Numbered from the stretch's first letter, positions 24,052-32,730 are shown. The stretch: 64,000 bases of DNA from AP-15 sp963755435 (GCA_963755435.1 CAVWJX010000011.1:124001-188000); one strand, 5' to 3'. The notes: a model not told the origin generated them from the sequence alone. A program made the numbers and translations.

Positions 24052-24459
24052 CTAATCGCGCGGCTCGAACCACAATGGGCAATTATAGTCGATCGTGACT
24101 TCCTCGCCGGCGGCGATCTCGGCGATCGCGACGAGATCGAGGGTGAGCCGGGCAAAATTGCGGTCGACCCGGGCGCGCGGCCGCCGCGAATGGTTGCACA
24201 GGCTGACGAGGCCGAGGCCGAGCGCGCCGCGCCCGTCGCCGTCAGGATCGCCGTCCCAGTGAAAATAGTAGTTGTGGATGATCGTGCGGTCGAGGAGCCG
24301 GCATTCGGCCACCGGCAGCACGATAACCGGCGCCGCCTCGATCAGGGTCCCGGACGCGATCGCTTCGCGGGCAAACACCCCGCGCCCGCTCTGACGCCCG
24401 GTGCGGATCTCGATGCGATGGTTCGGGACCGGCCGAAAGCGGTCAGCCGCCGGCCGCAT
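24052..24459 (-). CDS. SET-domain protein
   Basis: The 135-aa protein has the short bacterial SET layout: GRQSGRGVFAREAIASGTLIEAAPV at the start, LVSLCNHSRRPRARV corresponding to the SET NHS motif, and GEEVTIDYN corresponding to the GEELxxDY pocket. SET proteins are SAM-dependent protein-lysine methyltransferases. No pre- or post-SET cysteines are seen. The target is unknown. It lies upstream of the moxR operon on the same strand and downstream of tatA, with 40 nt between. Confidence 0.8.
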   Translation of the reverse strand: MRPAADRFRPVPNHRIEIRTGRQSGRGVFAREAIASGTLIEAAPVIVLPVAECRLLDRTIIHNYYFHWDGDPDGDGRGALGLGLVSLCNHSRRPRARVDRNFARLTLDLVAIAEIAAGEEVTIDYNCPLWFEPRD

Positions 24460-24499
24460 CCGCTAGCACCCGCGGACGAGGCTCCGCGGGCCGGGCGGC

Positions 24500-24745
24500 T
24501 CAGACGTGGTCGTGCGCGTGCTCGGCGGCGGCTGCCGGCGCGGGCGCGCTCGCCGTCGCAACCGGCGGGGGGACTTGCGCGCTCGGCGGCGGCGCCACCG
24601 GCTCGTCCTCGTCGCGCATCCCGGCCTTGAAGGCTTTGATCCCCTTGGCCAAATCCCCGGCGACCCGCGGCAGCTTGCCGGCGCCGAACAGGATCATGAC
24701 GATGGCCAGAACCACGATCCAGTGCATCAGGCTGAACGAACCCAT
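24500..24745 (-). CDS. tatA: Twin-arginine translocase subunit TatA/TatE
   Basis: The product is MGSFSLMHWIVVLAIVMILFG, the TatA transmembrane helix, then GAGKLPRVAGDLAKGIKAFKAGM, the amphipathic helix with the conserved FG-x-KLP hinge. An acidic stretch and a Pro/Ala tail ending in His residues follow. TatA forms the pore for folded proteins. The start at ATG 24745 gives the canonical N-terminus; ATG 24754 adds MDI. tatB and tatC are not adjacent, which is unusual but known in some lineages. Confidence 0.9.
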   Translation of the reverse strand: MGSFSLMHWIVVLAIVMILFGAGKLPRVAGDLAKGIKAFKAGMRDEDEPVAPPPSAQVPPPVATASAPAPAAAAEHAHDHV

Positions 24746-24912
24746 AATATCCATGACCCCGGAACGCCGATATGGTTTGACTCTAGCGACCTCGCCCGGC
24801 TGATTGCAAGCTCGGGCTGGTCACACGCCTTCACCTCACGAGTTCGTACGGATTGCCCCGAAAGTCAACCCCGGCCGAGGCCGGCCTCATGATGGCCACG
24901 GAGCGCACAAAA

Positions 24913-26001
24913 ATGACTGATTTCCCGTCGCCGCACCCGGCCGACTGGGCGACCCGGGCGGATCCCGGCGCCGCCGCCGCGGGCCGCCACGCGGCCGAGC
25001 ACGAGACCCCGTGGCAGCGCGATCTCGCCCGGATGGTGGTGAGCGACTTCGCCGAGCGTCCGCCGTGGAACGAGACCCTGGGCCCGGTGCGTCCGCGCGG
25101 CGGGCCAAACGGCCTGGTCTTGCGCGGCGGCGAGATCGTCGCCGAGTGGGGCGACACGGCGCGGGCCGACATGACCTTCAGCGTCGCCAAAAGCTATCTC
25201 TCGATCCTCGCCGGCCTCGCCTGGGATCGCGGCCTCCTCGCCGATCCGCACGAGCCGGTGCGGCTGCGCGTCGACGATGGCGGGTTCGAGCCGCCGCACA
25301 ACGATCGGATCACCTGGCATCACCTATTACAGCAGACCTCGGAATGGGAGGGCGAGCTGTGGGGCAAGCCCGATCTGATAGACCGCAACCGCGCGGTCGG
25401 CGGCCGGCCTGCGGCCGCGCCCAAGGGCACCCATCGCGAGCTGCAGCCGCCCGGCGGGTTCTGGGAGTACAACGACGTCCGGGTCAACCGGCTCGCCCTC
25501 GCGCTGCTGCGGCTGTGGCGCCGGCCGCTGCCCGAAATATTCCGCGAACTGGTCATGGACCCGATCGGCGCCTCGCCCGATTGGGAATGGCACGGCTACC
25601 GCAATTCCTGGGTCGAGATCGACGGCCGCCGGGTGCAATCGGTCTCCGGCGGCGGCCATTGGGGCGGCGGCGTCTTCATCGGCGCGCGCGACCAGGCCCG
25701 CATCGGCCTGCTGCTGTTGAACCGGGGCAAGTGGGGCTCCCGCCAGATCCTCTCCGAGGCTTGGAGCGAGCGGATGCTCGAACCCTGCCCGCTCTATCCG
25801 CAATACGGCTATCTGTGGTGGCTCAACACTGCCCGCGGCCTTTATCCGAGCGCCTCCGAGCGCGGCTATTGCGCCCGCGGCGCCGGCGGCAACCTGACCT
25901 GGATCGATCCCGACAACGACCTCGTCGCGGTGTTGCGCTGGACCGACCCGGCGGCGATGGGCGAATTTATCGCGCTGGCGACCCCGGCAATCCCCAGTTG
26001 A
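24913..26001 (+). CDS. Serine hydrolase of the beta-lactamase (class C)/penicillin-binding family
   Basis: The 362-aa protein contains MTFSVAKSYLSILAGLAWDRGLL, where SVAK is the SxxK nucleophile motif, and FWEYNDVRVNRLALALL, where YND is the YxN motif. SVSGGGHWGGGVFIG later supplies the third (HxG-like) region. The family includes esterases and D-aminopeptidases, and a beta-lactamase role is not implied. No signal peptide is visible, so it is probably cytosolic. ATG 24913 has GGAG upstream; earlier ATGs at 24889 and 24892 are alternatives. Confidence 0.8.
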   Translation: MTDFPSPHPADWATRADPGAAAAGRHAAEHETPWQRDLARMVVSDFAERPPWNETLGPVRPRGGPNGLVLRGGEIVAEWGDTARADMTFSVAKSYLSILAGLAWDRGLLADPHEPVRLRVDDGGFEPPHNDRITWHHLLQQTSEWEGELWGKPDLIDRNRAVGGRPAAAPKGTHRELQPPGGFWEYNDVRVNRLALALLRLWRRPLPEIFRELVMDPIGASPDWEWHGYRNSWVEIDGRRVQSVSGGGHWGGGVFIGARDQARIGLLLLNRGKWGSRQILSEAWSERMLEPCPLYPQYGYLWWLNTARGLYPSASERGYCARGAGGNLTWIDPDNDLVAVLRWTDPAAMGEFIALATPAIPS

Positions 26002-26039
26002 CGCTTTCGCTCGGCAAGATCGAGCGGCGGCGCCCCGGC

Positions 26040-26543
26040 CTATCGGCTCACCAGCGACTTCGTCATCAGGAAACGGGTGTGGCCGGGCGGCTCGCACTCG
26101 ATCCGGGCAAGCTCGTCCCAGCCTTGACGCCGGTAGAAACCGGGCGCCTGGAACGACAGCGTGGTCAGCACCGCCCGGCTGCATCCGCGGCGACGCCCTT
26201 CCGCTTCGGCCATTTTAATGATGCTGCCGCCAAGCCCCTGCCGGCGCAGCCGCTCGGGAAGAAAGAAGGTGTCGATGCGGAGAAGGCCGAACGAGGTTCG
26301 GCCCAATAGCCCGCCGACGACCTCGCCGGTTTGCGGGTCGCTGACCAGGATCGCCAGCGGCCGGTGATCGCGATACCCGGCCTTGTCGAAATTATAGTCG
26401 CCGAGCCCGTCGCGGATCGCCGCCTCGGCCTCCGCACCCGGCGCGTCGGTCATGGTCAGCTGCGCCTCGATCACGGTCAGTTTCGCGTCGGCCGCGCTCG
26501 GCTGCACCACGCTCGGCTTCGCCTCGGCGCCGGTCGGCGGCAT
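26040..26543 (-). CDS. GNAT-family N-acetyltransferase
   Basis: The 167-aa protein shows the GNAT core: LAILVSDPQTGEVVGGLLGR, LLRIDTFFLPERLRRQGLGGSIIKMAE (the RRQGLG acetyl-CoA loop), and SFQAPGFYRRQGWDELARI near the end. The N-terminal ~40 residues are Ala/Thr-rich and may be unstructured. Its ATG shares a base with the stop of the sulfurtransferase gene (TGATG), so the two are coupled. The substrate is unknown. Confidence 0.85.
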   Translation of the reverse strand: MPPTGAEAKPSVVQPSAADAKLTVIEAQLTMTDAPGAEAEAAIRDGLGDYNFDKAGYRDHRPLAILVSDPQTGEVVGGLLGRTSFGLLRIDTFFLPERLRRQGLGGSIIKMAEAEGRRRGCSRAVLTTLSFQAPGFYRRQGWDELARIECEPPGHTRFLMTKSLVSR

Positions 26544-27421
26544 CAGCCGGTTTCCATCGGCAGGGTCGGGTCGACGGCCCACTCGCTCATCGAGGCGTCG
26601 TAGAGCTTGACGTCGGGATGGCCGAGCATGACCAGCGCCAGCGCGTCGGCGCTGGCGGCGATGCCGCCGCCGCAATAGGTAATGACTTGCCGGTCGAAGG
26701 CGCCGACCGCCTCGAACCGGCGGCGCAGTTCGTCCGCCGGCAGAAACGCATTGGTCGCCGGGTCGATCAGATGCGCCGCCGGCAGATTGACGCTGCCCTT
26801 GATCCGGCCCGGCCGCCCATAGCGGTTGCCGCCGCTGCCGGCATGCTGCTCGGGCAGGAGCGCGTTGAGCGTGCACACCGCGCCGTCGCCGATCGCGCGC
26901 CACACCTCTTCCTTGCCGACCATCAGCGGACGCGGCTCGCGGATTGCGAAATCGCCTTGCGGGTATCGCCGGCCCGCGCCGGTTTCGGCCGGGCGGCCTT
27001 CGCGGCTCCATTTCTGCCAGCCGCCATCGAGCACCGCCGCGGCATCGAAGCCGAACACCCGCAACAGCCACCACACCCGGGTCGCCCACCACGGGCTGCC
27101 GGTGCTGTAGAGCACGACCTGATTTCCGGCGCCGACGCCGAACCGCCGCATCGCCGCGGCGAACGCCTCGGCCGAAGGCTGCATGAAGCGCAGCCGCTGG
27201 CTCTGGTCCGACAGGTCGGCCTGCAGGTCGATGAATTGCGCGCCGGGGATGTGCCCCCGCTCGAAATCGGCCCGCGCCGGCACCGCCTGGTAGGTCGTTT
27301 TCGGGTCCGGGATCAAATTGGTCGTGCAGTCGAACACGCGCAGATCAGGATCGCCGAGCCGGCGCTCCAAACTCTCGGTGTCGATCAGGAACTCGGGATG
27401 AACAAAACCGCTGGTCGCCAT
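26543..27421 (-). CDS. Thiosulfate/3-mercaptopyruvate sulfurtransferase (tandem rhodanese)
   Basis: The 292-aa protein has two rhodanese domains. The N-terminal one is inactive (RADFERGHIPGAQFIDLQAD, VVLYSTGSPWWATRVWWLL). The C-terminal one carries the catalytic Cys in VITYCGGGIAASADALALV, preceded by RIKGSVNLPAAHL. The CGGGI loop differs from thiosulfate (CRxGx[RT]) and mercaptopyruvate (CG[ST]GVT) types but is nearer the latter. GAGGAG before ATG 27421 fixes the start; the extended frame is rejected. It follows the amidase gene with an 11-nt gap. Confidence 0.88.
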   Translation of the reverse strand: MATSGFVHPEFLIDTESLERRLGDPDLRVFDCTTNLIPDPKTTYQAVPARADFERGHIPGAQFIDLQADLSDQSQRLRFMQPSAEAFAAAMRRFGVGAGNQVVLYSTGSPWWATRVWWLLRVFGFDAAAVLDGGWQKWSREGRPAETGAGRRYPQGDFAIREPRPLMVGKEEVWRAIGDGAVCTLNALLPEQHAGSGGNRYGRPGRIKGSVNLPAAHLIDPATNAFLPADELRRRFEAVGAFDRQVITYCGGGIAASADALALVMLGHPDVKLYDASMSEWAVDPTLPMETG

Positions 27422-27431
27422 TGCGATCTCC

Positions 27432-28841
27432 TCAGCGCTGCGAAGGCAAGGATGCGGCGATCGGCGGGCGCTGCCGGTGGAACGGGGTGGCCTGTTCGAA
27501 GGCGTGGCCGACCCGCATGACGCCCGCCTCGTCGAACGGCTTTCCGGCAATCTGGAAGGCGAGCGGCAGGCCATCCTCGAAGCCGATCGGCACCGACAAG
27601 GCCGGACTGCCGGTCAAATTATAGGGACCGGTGTAGGACGCGCGGGCAAAGGTCGAATAGACCGGGACCTGATCGATGCGCGGCGCCGGGCCGGTGGCGT
27701 TGGCCGAGACCGCGACATCGACGCCGGACAGCGCCCGGGCGAATTCGACGGCGAGCTCGCGTCGCTGCCGGGTCGCCTCGACGTAATCGGCCGCAGTCAG
27801 GAACGCGCCGAGCCCGATCCGGGCGAACATGTGATGCCCGAAATCCTGCGGGCGCTCCTGGAAATCCTTCTCGTGCAGGGCATAGGCCTCGGCCAGCATG
27901 ATCAGGCGGTTGGCGTCGACATAGTCAATGAGCGGCGATAATTGCAGATCGACGAGGCGCGCGCCGAGGCTTTCGAGGGTGCGGCAGGCAGCATCGAACG
28001 CCGCGCGGTAAGCCGCACTCGGCGCGCTCTCGGGACCGAAGCCCTCGACCGCGTCGCGCTCGTGAAAATGGCGGATCACGCCGACCCTGACCCCGTCGAG
28101 GCGCTCGGTCAGCGCCGCGCGGTAATCCGGCACCGGCTGATCGGCCGAGGCCGGGTCCTGCGCATCGTAGCCGGCCAGCGCCTGCATCATCAGCGCGCAA
28201 TCCTCGACGGTGCGGGTCAGCGGCCCGCAATGGTCGAGCGTGTAGCTGAGCGGGAAGACGCCGCGCCGGCTGACCCGGCCATAGGTCGGCTTCAGCCCGA
28301 CGATGCCGCAATAGGCGGCCGGGCCGCGGATCGAGCCGCCGGTGTCCGAACCCATCGCCGCGGCGCAGAGGCCGGCGGCCACCGCCACCGCCGAGCCGCT
28401 CGACGAGCCCGCCGGATAGTGCGCGGTGTTCCACGGGTTGCGCGCCGGCGCGAACGGCAGGGTGAAATCCGGCCCGCCGATGGCAAACTCGTGAGTTTCG
28501 TTCTTCCCGAGCAGGATGGCGCCGGCCTGGCGCAGCCGCACCCACGTCTCGGCATCCTCGTCGGGCACGTGGTCGAGATAGCGCCGCGAGCCCGCCGTGG
28601 TGCGCACGCCGCGCGTCTTGTAGATGTCCTTGAGGCCGATCGGGATGCCGTGTAACACGCCGCGCGCCGGCGTCCGCGCCGCCTCGAGCGCCTGCTCGCG
28701 CAGCACCAGCACAAAGCTGTGCAATTCGCCGTCGAGGGCGGCGATGCGGTCGAGATACGCTTCGGTCAGCGCGACCGGCGACAGGGCGCCCTCGGAGATG
28801 GCACGGCTCGCCTCGGCGATGGTCAACAGGGTCGGGTCCAT
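27432..28841 (-). CDS. Amidase (amidase signature family)
   Basis: The 469-aa protein shows the Ser-cisSer-Lys triad of amidase-signature enzymes: Lys in GIPIGLKDIYKT, the cis-Ser in PAGSSSGSAVAVAAG, and the nucleophile in GSDTGGSIRGPAAYCG. VGLKPTYGRVSRRGVFPLSY is the usual substrate-channel stretch. It resembles the GatA/AtzE-like branch. There are no GatB or GatC genes, but a 63-aa protein directly upstream resembles the small partner of AtzE-like amidases. Substrates could be amides or biuret-like compounds; unknown. ATG 28841 is used; the codon before is GTG. Confidence 0.88.
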   Translation of the reverse strand: MDPTLLTIAEASRAISEGALSPVALTEAYLDRIAALDGELHSFVLVLREQALEAARTPARGVLHGIPIGLKDIYKTRGVRTTAGSRRYLDHVPDEDAETWVRLRQAGAILLGKNETHEFAIGGPDFTLPFAPARNPWNTAHYPAGSSSGSAVAVAAGLCAAAMGSDTGGSIRGPAAYCGIVGLKPTYGRVSRRGVFPLSYTLDHCGPLTRTVEDCALMMQALAGYDAQDPASADQPVPDYRAALTERLDGVRVGVIRHFHERDAVEGFGPESAPSAAYRAAFDAACRTLESLGARLVDLQLSPLIDYVDANRLIMLAEAYALHEKDFQERPQDFGHHMFARIGLGAFLTAADYVEATRQRRELAVEFARALSGVDVAVSANATGPAPRIDQVPVYSTFARASYTGPYNLTGSPALSVPIGFEDGLPLAFQIAGKPFDEAGVMRVGHAFEQATPFHRQRPPIAASLPSQR

Positions 28842-28850
28842 CACCTGCCC

Positions 28851-29042
28851 TCACGCCCGCGGGTGCACGAAAATATGCGCCGGCTCGGCCGAGCGGTCGC
28901 GCGGCCGCCGCACATTGCGCTGCATGCGCTCGACTTGGCCATAGGCCCGCCGCAACTCCTCGAACTGCTCCGCGGTCAATGTCAACCCGGCGCGCTCGAC
29001 CAAGACCGTAAAGCGCTCGATGGAAATCGGTTGGTTGGGCAT
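28851..29042 (-). CDS. Small amidase partner protein (AtzG-like)
   Basis: The 63-aa product reads ISIERFTVLVERAGLTLTAEQ, then EELRRAYGQVERMQRNVRRPR and EPAHIFVHPRA. This helix-rich pattern with a C-terminal AEPAHIF matches small proteins encoded directly upstream of amidases, as AtzG is for AtzE, and GatC in spirit. ATG 29042 has GAGGAG with 8-nt spacing. The stop is 9 nt before the amidase start. Confidence 0.65.
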   Translation of the reverse strand: MPNQPISIERFTVLVERAGLTLTAEQFEELRRAYGQVERMQRNVRRPRDRSAEPAHIFVHPRA

Positions 29043-29074
29043 GGTCTCTCTCCTCATTCCTTCACAACCGTTTC

Positions 29075-29222
29075 CGTCATTCCGGGGCGCGGCGGAGCCG
29101 CGAGCCCGGAACCCAAGAACACAGGAGCCGAATATTGCCGCCGACCGAGTCCGTTCCCCTCGAAGCCAGTGCCAGTGTGCTTGGTTTCCGGGCCCGCCCC
29201 GGCGGGACGTCCCGGAATGACG
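29075..29222. repeat. 148-bp element with 12-bp perfect terminal inverted repeats
   Basis: CGTCATTCCGGG (29075-29086) and CCCGGAATGACG (29211-29222) bound a GC-rich stretch between two genes. Such CGTCATTCCGGG ends mark dispersed noncoding repeats in alphaproteobacterial genomes. No ORF is inside. Confidence 0.75.
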
Positions 29223-29232
29223 CTTCAAGCAC

Positions 29233-30177
29233 CTACTCCGCCGCCTCGGCAACCGGATGGGTGTGGAAATTCTTCGGCAGGCCGGCTTTGGCGATGGCGC
29301 CGTATTGGACCACGTCCGGCAACGCGCGGTGCACCAGCTCGCGCACCTGGACCAGCCGGCCGAGGTCGATGCCGGTGTCGAGCCCCATCGCCTCGAGCAT
29401 GAAGACGAGGTCCTCGATGACGATGTTGCCGGTCGCACCGGGCGCGTAGGGGCAGCCGCCGAGGCCGCCGAGCGAGGCGTCGAAGGCGCGCGCGCCGGCG
29501 TTCAAGGCCGCCAATACATTGGCCAGGCCGAGCCCGCGAGTGTCGTGAAAATGGCCGCCGACCGGCAACGGCGCGACATCGGCCATGACCCGGCGAAACA
29601 CCCGCTCGACCGCCACCGGCTGGCCATAGCCGACCGTGTCGGCGAGCATGATCGCGTCGGCCCCCGCTTCGGCGGCCTCGACCGCGATGCGCCGCACCCG
29701 GTCTTCGTCGACCGCCCCCTCGATGGTGCAGCCGAAGGCGGTGGCGAGCCCGCAGGCGACGCGCGGCCGCTCGTTCTCGGGCGCGGTCCGGCACAACGCC
29801 ACGACCCGGCGGAAATCCTCGACCAATTCCGCGGTCGAGCGGCGCACATTGGCGCGGTTGTGGCCGTCGCTGACCGACAGCACAAAATTCATCTCGGGCA
29901 CGCCCAGCGCCAGGCCCCGTTCGGCGCCCTTCAGGTTCGGGATCAGCGCCGACACCGTCAGCCCGGGCAGGCTCAGCGCATGGCGCACCACCGCCTCGGC
30001 GTCGGCCAGCTGCGGCAACAGCTTCGGCGGGACAAACGAGCTGACCTCGATCTCGCGCACCCCGGCGGCGTGCTCGGCGTCGAGCCACGCGATCTTTTGC
30101 TTGGTCGGCATGATCTGGGCGATGCTCTGCAGCCCGTCGCGCAAGCCCACTTCGCGGACAAAGGCTCGTTCGCGCAT
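29233..30177 (-). CDS. Hydroxymethylglutaryl-CoA lyase-like protein
   Basis: The 314-aa protein begins VREVGLRDGLQSIAQIMPTKQK, the HMG-CoA lyase/DRE-TIM start (RDGLQ). It continues with IEVSSFVPPKLLPQLADAEAV, GGHFHDTRGLGLANV (metal ligands HxH) and LGGLGGCPYAPGATGN with the catalytic Cys. It should cleave HMG-CoA or a related 3-hydroxy-acyl-CoA, as in leucine breakdown. GAGGAAC precedes ATG 30177. No other leucine genes are next to it, although two CoA-transferases and a thiolase lie nearby. Confidence 0.85.
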   Translation of the reverse strand: MRERAFVREVGLRDGLQSIAQIMPTKQKIAWLDAEHAAGVREIEVSSFVPPKLLPQLADAEAVVRHALSLPGLTVSALIPNLKGAERGLALGVPEMNFVLSVSDGHNRANVRRSTAELVEDFRRVVALCRTAPENERPRVACGLATAFGCTIEGAVDEDRVRRIAVEAAEAGADAIMLADTVGYGQPVAVERVFRRVMADVAPLPVGGHFHDTRGLGLANVLAALNAGARAFDASLGGLGGCPYAPGATGNIVIEDLVFMLEAMGLDTGIDLGRLVQVRELVHRALPDVVQYGAIAKAGLPKNFHTHPVAEAAE

Positions 30178-30257
30178 GTTCCTCAGCTCCCGATAATGCT
30201 GACCCCGAGGCTAGCCCCGGCGGGCCAAAAGGGCAACGCTCGCCGACTCCGGCCAAC

Positions 30258-31199
30258 TCAGACCACGTGTTCCGGGGTCAGCGCGCAGATTTCCGCGCTG
30301 TCGGCGAGTTCGATCTGCAGCGTCGCGTGCGCAATGCCAAATCTCGCATGCAGCTGCTGCGTGATCGCATTGAGCACCGCGTCGCCCGGATGGCCGCCCG
30401 GCATCACCAGATGGCAGGTCAGCGCGGTTTCGGTCGTGCTCATCCCCCAGATGTGCAGATCGTGCAGCGCCGCGACCCCGGGCAGCGCCGCCAGATGCGC
30501 GCGCACCGCGTCGGCGTCGAGCCCCTCGGGCACCGCGTCGAGGGCGAGGCCGATGGCGCTCTTCAACAAGCCCCAGCTGCCGATGACGATGACCGCGGAA
30601 ACGACGAGGCTGGTCGCCGGATCGAGCCACAGCCAATGGGTCACACCGATCGCGATCCCGGCGATGACGACCCCGGCCGTGACCAGCGTGTCGGCGGCCA
30701 TGTGGACAAAAGCGCTCCTGATGTTAAGGTCGCCGGCGCGGCCCGCGGCGAACAGCAGCGCCGTCCCGCCATTGACCGCGATCCCGGCCGCGGCGACCCA
30801 GATGATGATGGCGCTGGCGACCGCGACCGGATGGCTGAGCCGCAACACCGCCTCCCAGGCGATGCCGCCGGTGACCACCAGGAGGATCACGGCGTTGGCC
30901 AGCGCCGCCAGGATCGAGGTCGAGCGCAGCCCATAGGTGAACCGGCCCGAGGGCTGGCGCCGGCTCAACACCGCCGCACCCCACGACAGGCTGAGGCCGA
31001 GCACATCGCCGAGATTGTGCCCGGCGTCGGCCAGCAGCGCCAACGAGTGGGCGACCACCCCGGCGACCGCCTCGCCGCCGACATAGGCGAGATTGAGGGC
31101 AATGCCAATCGCAAAGGCGTGCCCGTAATCGGCCTGGCCCAGCGTGTGTGTGGCCAGCGTGTGTGTCGCCGGCGTGTGCGTCGAATGATCGTGCGGCAT
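30258..31199 (-). CDS. Cation diffusion facilitator (CzcD/ZitB family) metal efflux protein
   Basis: The 313-aa protein begins MPHDHSTHTPATHT, a His-rich N-terminus, followed by about six helices. The metal sites are visible: SLALLADAGHNLGDVLGLSLSW (HNxxD in TM2) and SAFVHMAADTLVTAGVV (HxxxD in TM5). The C-terminal cytoplasmic ferredoxin-like domain follows (VRAHLAALPGVAALHDLHIW). It exports Zn, Cd or Co using proton exchange. An upstream TTG at 31241 would extend it through a palindromic operator, so ATG 31199 is preferred. It is divergent from the thiolase gene. Confidence 0.9.
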   Translation of the reverse strand: MPHDHSTHTPATHTLATHTLGQADYGHAFAIGIALNLAYVGGEAVAGVVAHSLALLADAGHNLGDVLGLSLSWGAAVLSRRQPSGRFTYGLRSTSILAALANAVILLVVTGGIAWEAVLRLSHPVAVASAIIIWVAAAGIAVNGGTALLFAAGRAGDLNIRSAFVHMAADTLVTAGVVIAGIAIGVTHWLWLDPATSLVVSAVIVIGSWGLLKSAIGLALDAVPEGLDADAVRAHLAALPGVAALHDLHIWGMSTTETALTCHLVMPGGHPGDAVLNAITQQLHARFGIAHATLQIELADSAEICALTPEHVV

Positions 31200-31223
31200 C
31201 CGCGGCGACCCGTCCAATAGACG

Positions 31224-31242
31224 CTTCCAGTATAACTGCAAG
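31224..31242 (-). promoter_or_regulatory. Dyad operator candidate at the CDF gene promoter
   Basis: cttccagtataactgcaag is a near-perfect dyad (7 of 8 arm positions) with TAT at the centre. On the minus strand it contains TATACT, a strong -10, 25-30 nt upstream of the CDF start. The arrangement suits a metal-responsive regulator (MerR or ArsR type). A second short palindrome CTTGCAAG lies at 31260-31267. No regulator gene is next to it. Confidence 0.4.
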
Positions 31243-31354
31243 TTGTCGCTTGGCGAAAACTTGCAAGCGGTCGAACCCTGGCACCTTCGGCCCGTCGCCG
31301 GGGCTTGACAGCGGCCGGGCGGCGCGCGGAGATGGGCCGAGGAGGAACCCGCCC

Positions 31355-32557
31355 ATGCTCGACGCCTACATCTATAACGGACTGCGCACCCCGTTCGGCC
31401 GCCATGCCGGGGCGCTCGCCCGGATGCGCCCGGACGACATGCTGGCCGCGGTCATTGCCGCGGTCGTCGACCAGAGCCCGTTCGACCCCGAAAAGATTGA
31501 GGATGTGGTGGTCGGCTGCGCCAACCAGGCGGGCGAGGACAGCCGCTGCGTCGGCCGTCATGCCGGGCTCCTCGCCGGCCTGCCGGTCGAGGTCGCGGGC
31601 TCGGTCTTGCAGCGCAATTGCGGCAGCGGCCTCAACGCCATCATCATGGCGGCGCAGGCCGTCACCTGCGGCGAGGGCGAATTGTTCGTCGCCGGCGGGG
31701 TCGAGAGCATGAGCCGCGCCCCGTTTGTCATGAACAAGGCCGAGAGCGCCTTTGGCCGCGACGGGCGGATCTTTGATTCGACGATCGGCGCGCGCTTTCC
31801 GAACCCCAAGATCGAGCGTGAATTCGGCGCCGACACGATGCCCGAGACCGCCGACAACCTGGCGCGCGACTACCAGATCACCCGCGAGGCCTGCGATGGT
31901 TTCGCCGCGGCCTCGCAGTCGAAATATGCGGCCGGCAAGGATAGCGGCTTTTTCGCCGGCGAGATTTTCGCGGTCGAAGTGCCGGGCGGCCGGGCCGGGC
32001 CGGTCAAGGTCGGCGAGGACGAGCACCCGCGCCCGCAGACCGACCTTGCCGCATTGGCCCGGCTGCGCCCGTTGCAGGCAGGCGGCGTCACCACCGCCGG
32101 CAACGCCTCGGGCATCAACGATGGGGCGGTGGCGATGATCGTCGCCAGCCGCAAAACCGGAGATGCCGCCGGGGCCAAGCCACTCGCCCGGATTGTCTCG
32201 AGCGGCGTCGCCGGGGTGCCGCCGCGGGTCATGGGGATCGGCCCGGTCGAGGCCTCGAAAAAGGCGCTGGCCCGCGCCGGCCTGAGCCTCGCCGACATCG
32301 ACGTGATCGAGATCAACGAGGCCTTTGCCGCCCAGGTGCTGGCCTGTCTGCGCGGGCTCGAATTGCCGTTCGACGACAGCCGGGTCAACCAGAATGGCGG
32401 GGCGATCGCGGTCGGTCATCCGTTGGGCGCCTCGGGGCCGCGCATCGCCTTGACTGCGGCGCGCCAGCTCGAACGCACCCAGGGCCGCTACGCGCTGGTC
32501 ACGATGTGCGTCGGCGTCGGCCAGGGCATCGCCGCGGTGCTCGAACGGGTCCCGTAG
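31355..32557 (+). CDS. Acetyl-CoA acyltransferase (thiolase), PcaF/PaaJ-like
   Basis: The 400-aa thiolase carries the nucleophilic Cys in VLQRNCGSGLNAI. It also has IEINEAFAAQVLAC, the His of GGAIAVGHPLGASGPR and the second Cys in VTMCVGVGQG. It cleaves 3-oxoacyl-CoA or the reverse. The N-terminus YIYNGLRTPFGRHAGALARMRPDD resembles beta-ketoadipyl-CoA thiolases, but substrate is not determined. GAGGAGGAA lies before ATG 31355. It stands alone, divergent from the CDF gene. Confidence 0.92.
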   Translation: MLDAYIYNGLRTPFGRHAGALARMRPDDMLAAVIAAVVDQSPFDPEKIEDVVVGCANQAGEDSRCVGRHAGLLAGLPVEVAGSVLQRNCGSGLNAIIMAAQAVTCGEGELFVAGGVESMSRAPFVMNKAESAFGRDGRIFDSTIGARFPNPKIEREFGADTMPETADNLARDYQITREACDGFAAASQSKYAAGKDSGFFAGEIFAVEVPGGRAGPVKVGEDEHPRPQTDLAALARLRPLQAGGVTTAGNASGINDGAVAMIVASRKTGDAAGAKPLARIVSSGVAGVPPRVMGIGPVEASKKALARAGLSLADIDVIEINEAFAAQVLACLRGLELPFDDSRVNQNGGAIAVGHPLGASGPRIALTAARQLERTQGRYALVTMCVGVGQGIAAVLERVP

Positions 32558-32730
32558 CCCCGTAGCCGGTCAGTCGGGTTCTCGATCGCGCCGCCGGCCG
32601 GCATCGCCGGGGCAAACCACCCGATGGCGAGATCGCCGCGCTCTACCTTCACGGGGATGATCTCGCCACAATCTTAGTGCATGATCCCGACGTTAGCGCG
32701 TCCGGCGGCGCGGGCTGGGGGGCTCGCACT

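Noticed and set aside
29257..30936. 559-aa + frame opposite the HMG-CoA lyase and CDF genes
   Set aside because: Covers two real genes on the other strand and has no signature.
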